Of a stretch of DNA of 64,000 nucleotides, positions 16,240-23,881 are shown piece by piece. The position numbers were made by a program, and so were the translations under genes. Below the pieces are notes generated by a model, which had not been told where the DNA came from, made no database searches, and saw only the letters and a program-made list of their open reading frames with translations. Numbering within the stretch: the first letter of the stretch is position 1; each line of letters starts with the position of its first letter. The stretch is from Paenibacillus xylanilyticus (GTDB lineage Bacteria > Bacillota > Bacilli > Paenibacillales > Paenibacillaceae), in the NCBI RefSeq assembly GCF_013359935.1, contig NZ_JABMCB010000202.1, forward strand, positions 1 to 64,000, in the 5' to 3' direction.

Positions 16240-17988
16240 ATGTTCGGGAATCCATCCCGGAAGATCATCGGACTATTACTGCTGATTGGAGGGATTATAA
16301 TGACAGGGTTTGCTTCGCCAGTAGAGGCTGGCACCGACATACGGGCAGCCTGGGTATGGCAGGCCAAGTCTGTCCAAGACGATGGAGGAGACGAGCTGCT
16401 GGCTAACGCAGCTAAACATAAGATTAACAGACTCTATGTAAATGTGGATATGAATTTGTCCAATGAAGTTTACCGTACGTTTATCGCCAAAGCCAGTGCT
16501 GCTGGAATCGATGTTGAAGCGCTCGGAGGCGATCCGTCGTGGGCAGTGACTGGTCGTGAAGCACCCATGTTAAGGTTGGCCTCGTGGGTTAGTGAATATA
16601 ATCAGGGAGCCAGTGTAGATGAGCGATTCGATGCAATTCATCTGGATATCAAACCTTATGTTCTGCCTACATGGAAAGAGGAGGCTGAGCCACTGGTTCA
16701 ATCCTGGGTCGCCAATATGGAGCTATTGCTTGATCACATGAAGCAGTATGAGGCAATCGCCGTGAATGTCGATTTGCCATTTTGGCTGGATTCTTACACG
16801 GTCGCTGGTACCAGAACGACAGATGATGCAGATAACGTGCCGTTATCACGTTGGTTTATGGAAAAGTTTAACCATGTTACTTTATTAGCTTACCGCGATA
16901 ATGCACAAGGAAACAACGGAATTATACAACTGATAGAGCAGGAAATGAATTGGGCTGATGCCAGTGGTGCCTCTGTGACGGTTGGCGTGAATACGAAGCC
17001 GATGCCTGGGGAAGAGTTTACTTCATTCGCCGGAAAGGGCGCAGCCCAATTGGAAAGTGTGATGGCAGAAGTAGCAGAAACGTTACGTGATCATACTTCA
17101 TATGCCGGCTCTGCCGTGCATGATATTGTGTACTGGGGACAGCTTGAACCGGAAGAACAGTCGGCACCGGAAAAGCCGGCGCTTCAGCCGGAGATTCGCG
17201 GAACCTACATCTGGGAGGCTTCTCAGGTAATGGATGATGGCGGCCAGCATATCCTTGAATTTGCAGCAGAGCAGCATATCAATTTCTTATATGTCCGGCT
17301 TGATCTGGATCAGCCTTATTCAAGTTATCGGAGTTTTGTTAAACGGGCCCGGGCACAAGGCATTGAGATTCACGCCATGGGCGGTCATCCCATCTGGGGA
17401 AGAACAGAGAACCGGCCGCGTATTGAACGCCTGATTAATTATGTGAAAAATTATAATGCTGAAGTCGAACCGGATGAGCGGTTTCAGGGTATTCACCTGG
17501 ATATTGAGCCATACACCCTGCCGGAGTGGAATTCTGATCGGGATGCTCTCCTGGCAGAGTGGTCCGCCAATATCGCCTTTTTCCAGGAAGAAACGAAAAA
17601 GGATAGCAGTCTGGAAACCAGTGCCGATCTGGCTGTATGGTTGGATACCTTTCCTTTGCCAGGAGAGGACATGTCTGTTAGTGAGTTTATGATTCGTACA
17701 TTGGATCATGTCTCTCTCATGGCTTTCCGCAACAAGGCTGAAGGGTCCAATGGGATTGCGGCGGTGGTCAGCCAGGAAATGGAGATAGCCGATCGTCTGG
17801 GCAAGCCGCTGCTGATTTCGGTGGAGATGAAAGAAAATTACGAAGGCACCCATATTTCATTTTACGATACCGGTGCGGCCGAGATGGAACGTGAGCTTGC
17901 GAAGCTGCCTGATCTGCTAACGGAATATGAAGCCTATCAAGGTAACATGGTCCATGCGTATGATTATTGGATTAATGCCAAGCCTTAA
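16240..17988 (+). CDS. Secreted protein with two tandem TIM-barrel-like domains (glycosidase-like, family unassigned)
   Basis: A 582-residue exported protein with a signal peptide (about 1-30, ending SPVEA) and two homologous domains (about 33-305 and 318-582). Both share 'W-x-A-x-x-V-x-D-D-G-G', 'I-H-L-D-I-x-P-Y' and 'W-L-D' stretches. The I-H-L-D-I-E type strand and the later 'S-V-E-M' strand resemble catalytic acids at barrel strand ends in glycosidases. The second domain keeps both acids (Glu423 and Glu529). The first has Lys138 and Asn251 in their place, so it is probably non-catalytic. GGAGGG lies before the ATG. I cannot name a family or substrate. Confidence 0.75.
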   Translation: MFGNPSRKIIGLLLLIGGIIMTGFASPVEAGTDIRAAWVWQAKSVQDDGGDELLANAAKHKINRLYVNVDMNLSNEVYRTFIAKASAAGIDVEALGGDPSWAVTGREAPMLRLASWVSEYNQGASVDERFDAIHLDIKPYVLPTWKEEAEPLVQSWVANMELLLDHMKQYEAIAVNVDLPFWLDSYTVAGTRTTDDADNVPLSRWFMEKFNHVTLLAYRDNAQGNNGIIQLIEQEMNWADASGASVTVGVNTKPMPGEEFTSFAGKGAAQLESVMAEVAETLRDHTSYAGSAVHDIVYWGQLEPEEQSAPEKPALQPEIRGTYIWEASQVMDDGGQHILEFAAEQHINFLYVRLDLDQPYSSYRSFVKRARAQGIEIHAMGGHPIWGRTENRPRIERLINYVKNYNAEVEPDERFQGIHLDIEPYTLPEWNSDRDALLAEWSANIAFFQEETKKDSSLETSADLAVWLDTFPLPGEDMSVSEFMIRTLDHVSLMAFRNKAEGSNGIAAVVSQEMEIADRLGKPLLISVEMKENYEGTHISFYDTGAAEMERELAKLPDLLTEYEAYQGNMVHAYDYWINAKP

Positions 17989-18015
17989 TAGGCGGTTTAT
18001 ATAGGAAATATTTTG

Positions 18016-18055
18016 TCCCGGGACTTCACAGGTAGTGAGGTTCCGGGATTTTTTT
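18016..18055 (+). terminator. Terminator of the tandem-barrel gene
   Basis: A 14-bp stem starting TCCCGG and ending CCGGGA (18016-18048), with some G-U pairs and an AGGTA loop, is followed by TTTTTTT. Confidence 0.9.
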
Positions 18056-18146
18056 GTGGAAAAAAGATAAATTCGTGTCACCGAATAGGCTCCTGCACAA
18101 TACGATGTACGGTGATGAAGAGCTGAAGCAAGGGAGGAAACAGATT

Positions 18147-18569
18147 ATGGCTGTTATTAAAGCCAACTCAGAAGACGTCAGGCTGCTGGCTCGACTGATG
18201 AGGGCAGAGGCTGAGGGTGACGGCGAACAGGGCATGCTGCTAGTAGGGAATGTGGGTGTGAACCGGGTACTGGTGGATTGCCTGGATTTTGGGGACATTC
18301 GTGATATTAACCGTATGGTATTCCAGAACCCAGGGGGCTTTGAGTCGACCCAAAAAGGCTATTTTTATCAGCGGGCAAGGCAATCCGAGATTCGTCTGGC
18401 CCAACGAGTGATCAATGGAGAACGGATTTGGCCGGCCAGCAATTCCCTTTGGTTCTTCCGACCTGTGGGCGACTGTCCACCAACGTGGTATAACCAGCAA
18501 AATACAGGCCGTTTCAAGGCGCATTGTTTCTTCAGTCCGACAGGTGAAGACTGTCCGGAAGTTTATTAA
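18147..18569 (+). CDS. cwlJ: Spore cortex-lytic enzyme CwlJ (SleB-type hydrolase)
   Basis: The 140-residue product has the cell-wall hydrolase 2 fold: the 'L-L-A-R-L-M-R-A-E-A-E-G-D' start with the likely catalytic Glu, the 'V-G-V-N-R-V' helix, and a C-terminal 'F-K-A-H-C-F-F' strand. Its length matches B. subtilis CwlJ (about 142 residues), which cuts spore cortex peptidoglycan during germination. The ATG at 18147 has GGGAGGAAAC upstream. A longer frame from 18054 lacks a ribosome binding site. The gene is followed by gerQ, the B. subtilis order, and GerQ is needed for CwlJ function. No signal peptide is present, as expected for a mother-cell-made coat enzyme. Confidence 0.93.
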   Translation: MAVIKANSEDVRLLARLMRAEAEGDGEQGMLLVGNVGVNRVLVDCLDFGDIRDINRMVFQNPGGFESTQKGYFYQRARQSEIRLAQRVINGERIWPASNSLWFFRPVGDCPPTWYNQQNTGRFKAHCFFSPTGEDCPEVY

Positions 18570-18587
18570 AATTGGGGAGGAATTACA

Positions 18588-19082
18588 ATGATTAACCAAC
18601 CATATCAACCAACAACGCAGGCACTGGGCCAACAGGCCAACTCGCAAGTCCAAGGAACATCTTACAAAATCGGTAACGGCATGCCTACGATGTCGCCGAC
18701 ACCAGGTATGGTATCGCCAAGCTCCACAAGTGTACCTCCACTCGTATCCAGTGGCAGTCCAATGACGCCAGCGGGTGGGGTCGTCACAACAACTGCACCG
18801 CAGTTTGAACAATCCTACATTGAAAACATTTTGCGTCTGAATCTCGGCAAATTCGGTACGTTCTACATGACATATGAAGGCAACAAAGAGTGGAATGCAC
18901 GCATTTTCCAAGGAATTATCGAAGCGGCAGGACGTGATCATATCATCATCAGTGATCCAAAGACGGGAAGACGGATTATGCTGTTAATGGTTAACTTTGA
19001 TTATGCTACGTTTGATGAGCCTTTGTTGTACCAATATCCAGGTGTAATTGGAAACTATCCTCAAGCTCCAAGCAGACGCTAA
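18588..19082 (+). CDS. gerQ: Spore coat protein GerQ
   Basis: A 164-residue protein with a Gln/Pro/Thr/Ser-rich N-terminal half (1-70) and a conserved C-terminal domain. The latter contains 'S-Y-I-E-N-I-L-R-L-N' and 'G-K-F-G-T-F-Y-M-T-Y', then 'G-R-D-H-I-I-I-S-D-P-K-T-G'. This is the GerQ signature. GerQ localises to the spore coat, is cross-linked by transglutaminase, and is required for CwlJ to act. The gene lies 18 bases after cwlJ with GGGGAGGAATTAC before the ATG. A terminator follows at once. Confidence 0.95.
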   Translation: MINQPYQPTTQALGQQANSQVQGTSYKIGNGMPTMSPTPGMVSPSSTSVPPLVSSGSPMTPAGGVVTTTAPQFEQSYIENILRLNLGKFGTFYMTYEGNKEWNARIFQGIIEAAGRDHIIISDPKTGRRIMLLMVNFDYATFDEPLLYQYPGVIGNYPQAPSRR

Positions 19083-19127
19083 TCCGGTATTAAACGGGGT
19101 CGTGCATACACATAAAAAACAATCAGG

Positions 19128-19172
19128 CTGTCCCACTTGTGGAATTTCATCCACAGGCGGGACAGTTTTTTT
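19128..19172 (+). terminator. Terminator of the cwlJ-gerQ operon
   Basis: A 16-bp stem (CTGTCCC...GGGACAG, 19128-19143 with 19150-19165) is followed by seven T residues, 46 bases past the gerQ stop. Confidence 0.93.
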
Positions 19173-19266
19173 AGATATAATTAAGATCAAAGTAACCATT
19201 ACCTGCAATCATGGCACTTATACATATACGGGCCAAGCACAACGCTCACAGAAAGGAGTTTACATC

Positions 19267-20844
19267 ATGAAAACGTGGATCGAGGGAGCCATCCGGGGTG
19301 AAGCTGAGGCGTATGAGCAATTAATGAAACAGTTCCGCGGGATGGCGCTCGCTGTGGCCTATCACAAACTGGAGGATGCTTTCTGGGCTGAAGATGTGGT
19401 ACAGGAGGCGTTCACCGAAGCTTTTGCCAATTTGTCGAAGCTGGAGAAACCTGAAGCTTTCCCCGGATGGTTCAAAGTGATCGTTGAAAGGCAGTGCTAC
19501 CGCTGGTTAAGGCGCAGACAGCACGCCACTTACCCAGTACAGGAAATACAGGACACGGCTGAGGCAAGCGATGAGGCACATAACCCGGAACAACTGGTCT
19601 TACAAAAGGAAGTGCACCGCATTCTGCGCGATTCCATTACCGGTTTGCCGTCATCCATGAGGCATGTGGTGGACATGTTTTATTTTCAGGGCTATTCACT
19701 TAAGGAAATATCCGATTTCCTCAGCGTGTCTATCCCGGCACTGAAGAAAAGGCTGTATGATGCCCGGGCGAAGCTTAGGCAGACAATACCTGTTGCGGAC
19801 GTTATCTCCGTATTCAGAGAACTGCATGAAGGGGGAAAAGGCATGCTACATATTACGAATGGAGACCATGCAGCTGATCGTTTGCGACAAAGTGGAATTG
19901 AAGGAGAGGTACTGGTCTGGCGCGAACTATACACGTTTGGCCCTGTAGCCAGAGATATGGGGAACGAGATGGAGAGAAGCAAGCGTGCAGCCTATCTCGA
20001 ACATCAATTGGGGATACCGCAGACGGAATACCTGCAAATTGTGGAGCTGGAACGCAAGCTTCATGCATTCCATGAATATAAGGAAATTGTACTATGGTTT
20101 GAATATGATCTCTATGATCAGGCGATGTTATCTTACCTGCTCCACTATTTTAAAGGTCAGTCACTGGGGGATACCAAACTGAATCTGTTGTGTATTGATG
20201 CTTATCCGGAGATAGAGCACTTTCGGGGACTCGGTCAGCTTACACCTGGACAGATTGGGCGTTTGTCAGGCACCTGGCATATGTTGGGGACGGGGGAAAT
20301 TCAGGCAGGCAGCAAGTTCTGGGAAGCGTACACCTCTCCCGATATTCGAGATCATATGGATTACTTGAAACAGGATACTTCAATTCACCCGTTTGCCCAT
20401 GCTGCTTTCGAGGCTCATTTGTCCCGTATGCCATCGCTATCGAATGGTCTGGGTGTCATTGAACAAACGACGTTGGAAGCTGTGAGGCAGGGTGTGGAGA
20501 ATCCTTATCCATTATTTAAACACGTGGGTGATCGGCTGCATGTCTTGGGCATGGGGGATTTGGAATATTGGGCACATCTGAGAAGAATGACCAAGGAACC
20601 ACATGCCTTACTACACATCAGTGGAGTGGATACTTTTCCTGATTTTACACAGCATGATGAAAAATTCCGTTACAGCGTGTTATCTCTAACAGAACTCGGC
20701 AACCAGGTATTGGCTGGAGAAGTGGATTGGGCAGAATTAACAAGAGAGGAATCCTGGATTGGAGGACTGTGGAACGAAACAGGAAAAAAACCTCTTTGGC
20801 GTTGGGACACGTCTACCGGTTTTCCTGTGAAAATGGAATCATAG
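19267..20844 (+). CDS. ECF sigma factor fused to a DUF1835-like domain
   Basis: A continuous 525-residue frame. Residues 1-172 are an ECF sigma factor: region 2 (about 15-85, with 'D-A-F-W-A-E-D-V-V-Q-E-A-F') and region 4 (about 118-172, with 'F-Y-F-Q-G-Y-S-L-K-E-I-S-D-F'). A short linker leads to a DUF1835-like domain from about 192 ('M-L-H-I-T-N-G-D-H-A-A', then 'W-R-E-L-Y-T-F-G-P') and a C-terminal DUF3658-like part. The start at 19267 has AAAGGAG upstream. There is no anti-sigma gene next door, so the C-terminal extension probably controls the sigma part. Its signal and targets are unknown. Confidence 0.85.
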   Translation: MKTWIEGAIRGEAEAYEQLMKQFRGMALAVAYHKLEDAFWAEDVVQEAFTEAFANLSKLEKPEAFPGWFKVIVERQCYRWLRRRQHATYPVQEIQDTAEASDEAHNPEQLVLQKEVHRILRDSITGLPSSMRHVVDMFYFQGYSLKEISDFLSVSIPALKKRLYDARAKLRQTIPVADVISVFRELHEGGKGMLHITNGDHAADRLRQSGIEGEVLVWRELYTFGPVARDMGNEMERSKRAAYLEHQLGIPQTEYLQIVELERKLHAFHEYKEIVLWFEYDLYDQAMLSYLLHYFKGQSLGDTKLNLLCIDAYPEIEHFRGLGQLTPGQIGRLSGTWHMLGTGEIQAGSKFWEAYTSPDIRDHMDYLKQDTSIHPFAHAAFEAHLSRMPSLSNGLGVIEQTTLEAVRQGVENPYPLFKHVGDRLHVLGMGDLEYWAHLRRMTKEPHALLHISGVDTFPDFTQHDEKFRYSVLSLTELGNQVLAGEVDWAELTREESWIGGLWNETGKKPLWRWDTSTGFPVKMES

Positions 20845-20872
20845 TTTCTTCCGCAGCAGATACGTACAATAA

Positions 20873-20916
20873 AGAGTATTCCCGGAGTCTGAACACGAGT
20901 GGGAATACTCTTTTAT
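20873..20916 (+). terminator. Terminator of the sigma-fusion gene
   Basis: AGAGTATTCCC (20873-20883) pairs with GGGAATACTCT (20901-20911) and is followed by TTTATTT. Confidence 0.88.
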
Positions 20917-21156
20917 TTAGTTAGCAAAACGTAAACAAAATGGCGTATTCGCTACTTTTGTTAAGTAAATAGCTGATTATCACCATTTCGTTGTCATAGG
21001 ACACGGATTGACTGTGTAGTCTAGAGTTATATAATAAAAGAAGCATATCCTTTTATTCGACAGAACAAAGATGGAGGTGGAAGCATTGGGAAGTTGAAAC
21101 TGCATATGAGCGGCAGAATGGCTAATATCCTACATTTTCGAAGGAGGTGGACCTAT

Positions 21157-21180
21157 TTGCCGAAGAATGACGGCGAATAG
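21157..21180 (+). other. Seven-codon leader ORF in frame with the CNNM gene
   Basis: A TTG at 21157 sits just after a strong AAGGAGG, opens seven codons (MPKNDGE) and ends in TAG at 21178-21180. This frame is the same as that of the CNNM protein, whose own TTG lies 10 bases after the stop. The main start has only a weak ribosome binding site, so translation may depend on reinitiation, or the TAG may be a nonsense change that shortened the protein. Confidence 0.4.
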
Positions 21181-21189
21181 GATGACAAT

Positions 21190-22506
21190 TTGAGTGACCC
21201 CTTACCGAGTATATTAAATTTATTTTTAATTGCTTTGCTTGTATTAATGAATGGTTTTTTTGTCTCGGCAGAATTCGCGATGGTGAAAGTGCGCGGCAGC
21301 CGAATTGAAGCTTTGGTGGAAGCAGGCAACAAAAGAGCGATCTATGCTTCCAATATTGTACGTAACCTGGATGCTTACCTGTCTGCGTGCCAATTGGGCA
21401 TAACGCTGGCTTCGCTAGGACTGGGTTGGCTTGGAGAGCCTGCTATTGCTCACTTGCTTGAGCCCATGTTTACCGCGTTTGGACTCGGTCCGGTATACGT
21501 ACACGGAATATCAATTGTAATTGCTTTTGTTATTATTACGATTTTGCATATTGTACTCGGGGAACTTGCTCCCAAGACGATGGCAATCCGCAAATCCGAG
21601 ACGGTGACGTTATGGTCTGCGGCACTGCTTACGTTCTTTTACAAATTAATGTATCCCTTTATCTGGGCTCTAAATGGAATGGCGAACAGCCTGCTGAGAT
21701 TGTTTCGAATGGCACCTGCTTCGGAACATGACTCGGCGCATAGCGAAGATGAAATACGCATTCTCATGAAAGAAAGCAATAAGAGCGGTTTAATTGACAA
21801 TACTGAATTGGCGCTTGTTGATAATATATTTGATTTTACGGCAACAACCGCCCGTGAAATTATGATTCCGCGGACGGAAATGATTTGTCTGAACGCCAAT
21901 CAGTCCATGCTTGAAAACCTGGAAATTGCCAGTGAAAGCATGCGGACCCGCTATCCGGTCTATAACGGTGACAAGGACCACATTATTGGCTTTATTCACA
22001 TCAAAGATCTGATGCGGTCTCAGCTCACAGACACGATTTCCGTGATTCGTCCGATCCTCGCCGTACCGGATTCGACACCCATCAGTGATCTGCTCAAGCG
22101 TATGCAGCGCAGCAAGACACAGATTGCGATTTTGATTGATGAGTACGGAGGAACTTCCGGGATGGTGACGCTGGAGGACATTATGGAAGAGATCGTGGGC
22201 GAGATCCAGGATGAATTTGATCAGGAGCGACCTGCCATTGAGAAAGTGGATGAGATGGAATACTCCATTGACGGCATGATGCTGATTGAAGAAGTCAGTG
22301 AGCGGTTCGAACTGGACATGGATCGGAGCGACTACGATACGATTGGTGGATGGCTCTACTCCAGAGTAGACGCTATCCCGCCCGAGGTTGGTCAATCCGT
22401 GGAATATGGAGGATATGTTTTCGTCATTCAGGAGACGGAGCATAAGCGAATTTCACGGGTAAATGTGATCAAACTGGAGATGTTGGTTGAGGAAGAAGGG
22501 GCTTAA
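21190..22506 (+). CDS. CNNM/CorC (hemolysin C) family membrane protein
   Basis: A 438-residue protein with an N-terminal DUF21/CNNM membrane domain (about 1-175, four hydrophobic segments, 'N-G-F-F-V-S-A-E-F-A-M-V-K'), a pair of CBS domains (about 205-335) and a C-terminal CorC_HlyC domain (about 345-430). Such proteins act in Mg2+ (or Co2+) efflux; the older name hemolysin is not functional evidence. The TTG at 21190 is the only start after an in-frame TAG at 21178, and its ribosome binding site is weak. A much stronger site serves a seven-codon leader in the same frame just upstream. Confidence 0.88.
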   Translation: MSDPLPSILNLFLIALLVLMNGFFVSAEFAMVKVRGSRIEALVEAGNKRAIYASNIVRNLDAYLSACQLGITLASLGLGWLGEPAIAHLLEPMFTAFGLGPVYVHGISIVIAFVIITILHIVLGELAPKTMAIRKSETVTLWSAALLTFFYKLMYPFIWALNGMANSLLRLFRMAPASEHDSAHSEDEIRILMKESNKSGLIDNTELALVDNIFDFTATTAREIMIPRTEMICLNANQSMLENLEIASESMRTRYPVYNGDKDHIIGFIHIKDLMRSQLTDTISVIRPILAVPDSTPISDLLKRMQRSKTQIAILIDEYGGTSGMVTLEDIMEEIVGEIQDEFDQERPAIEKVDEMEYSIDGMMLIEEVSERFELDMDRSDYDTIGGWLYSRVDAIPPEVGQSVEYGGYVFVIQETEHKRISRVNVIKLEMLVEEEGA

Positions 22507-22546
22507 TCTGATGAATGGTTCTGACTCCGATATGCCTTCATAAGGA

Positions 22547-22580
22547 GACCGTGCAGTGATGTCACTGCACGGTCTTTTTG
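22547..22580 (+). terminator. Terminator of the CNNM gene
   Basis: GACCGTGCAGTGA (22547-22559) pairs with TCACTGCACGGTC (22561-22573) to form a 13-bp stem, followed by TTTTTGTTTG. Confidence 0.93.
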
Positions 22581-22653
22581 TTTGTTCATCGTGGCGTGCA
22601 TGACAGGAAACAGGTTATAATAAAACAACTTTGCAAGATAGGAGGGAGTACAC

Positions 22654-23562
22654 TTGAGTTATTGCATTGAAGTTGGTTTTACACCCGTGTTTGAGTTTAT
22701 GGCCAGTTTGCATACATACATATGCCGGAAATCTCATAAAAAGATTGATTTATCGCCAAGCTGGGCTCAGGAAACCGAAGAGAAGCTCTCATCCGAGCTT
22801 GTCGATGTCTTGAAGGACATGAAAGTGGATGATGATTGGAAATGGATGTATCTGCTTGTCTGTTTGCGAACTGAGGCAGAGCAGCCAGAATCGTTTATAG
22901 ATTGGTTCAGACAGCTTGCAGAGGAAGAACTAGAAAACATTTTTGCTCGATACAGCTTCCCCTATCCAGACGACTTGAGTGCGTACAGAAGCAAGATGCT
23001 TTATGTATTAACGGAGTGGAACCGGCAATATTTCCGCTTGGTGGATCAGTCGGTTTTGCAGGACCTGCAGCAAGAGGCACAACACCGCAGCAACCAGTTA
23101 AACTTCTTTCCTCAGGAGGAGGTGCTGGACGACGCAACCAACGGTTTAATGTTCCGTCCGATCAACGGGCTGGAGAGAGTGCTGCTTGTGCCACAATTTC
23201 ATTTTCAGCCCCTAAATGTAATTTTATCTTTTGGAGATACAATCGTATGCCATTATGCCTCACGAATTTATACAGGAGATCAGGAATATATCCCTACCCA
23301 CCATTTGCGGGTTATTCGCAGTCTCGGAGAGAAAAACAGGCTGAAAATCCTGCGCTATCTGACTCAAGGGCCTCGCTCGTTTATTGAAATTGTTCGCCAT
23401 CTGAAGCTCTCGAAAGGAATCACGCATGATCATCTCTCAAAACTTCGCGGAGCTGGACTGGTGTATGCACACTTCGAAGGTGAAAGTCTGGTGGAATATA
23501 CACTTCGTCCTCGTGCTTTGGAGCAAATTCTGCCCAACGTACTGAAATACTTGGAACAATAA
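22654..23562 (+). CDS. ArsR-type winged-helix transcriptional regulator with large N-terminal domain
   Basis: A 302-residue protein. The C-terminal part (about 215-302) is a winged helix: 'R-V-I-R-S-L-G-E-K-N-R-L-K-I-L-R-Y-L', then 'S-F-I-E-I-V-R-H-L' and 'T-H-D-H-L-S-K-L-R'. The N-terminal 200 residues have no motif I recognise but resemble ArsR-type regulators with a DUF5937-like domain. The ligand is unknown. The start is a TTG with AGGAGGGAG upstream. It is a single gene, 320 bases before the peptide transporter operon, separated from it by a long hairpin. Confidence 0.78.
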   Translation: MSYCIEVGFTPVFEFMASLHTYICRKSHKKIDLSPSWAQETEEKLSSELVDVLKDMKVDDDWKWMYLLVCLRTEAEQPESFIDWFRQLAEEELENIFARYSFPYPDDLSAYRSKMLYVLTEWNRQYFRLVDQSVLQDLQQEAQHRSNQLNFFPQEEVLDDATNGLMFRPINGLERVLLVPQFHFQPLNVILSFGDTIVCHYASRIYTGDQEYIPTHHLRVIRSLGEKNRLKILRYLTQGPRSFIEIVRHLKLSKGITHDHLSKLRGAGLVYAHFEGESLVEYTLRPRALEQILPNVLKYLEQ

Positions 23563-23606
23563 GCTTTATCAAAATGTGGTTTTTACTAAAAAATTTTATC
23601 TCATAG

Positions 23607-23676
23607 TAGCCGTATGGTTATTGTCACGGAACAGAAATATTTTCAGGTAATCCGTGCAATTCATACGGCTATTTTA
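23607..23676 (+). terminator. Long hairpin after the ArsR-type gene
   Basis: TAGCCGTATG (23607-23616) pairs with CATACGGCTA (23662-23671) and an inner CACGGA/TCCGTG stem continues it. TTTTATC follows. The rest of 23563-23881 is AT-rich and shows no gene. Confidence 0.7.
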
Positions 23677-23881
23677 TCGCTTTAAAGTGGATATTAATGG
23701 GTTTAATATAAATATTTTTTTGTGGTTCTCTATTTACAGAACCGAATGGCGTTCTTATAATAGGGCTTATCGAACTTATACCTTACTAATTTCATAGGAA
23801 TTGTACATATTTTAAATGATTTTAGAAATTAGTAACGGCTGAGCGAGAAATATAAGAGTGATGACAAATCGGGAGGGCATT

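Noticed and set aside
18083..18106. Sigma-E type promoter upstream of cwlJ
   Set aside because: GAATAGG and AATACGAT resemble the -35 and -10 elements, but the spacer is only 9 bases against the expected 13-15. A real sporulation promoter is likely, but I cannot place it.
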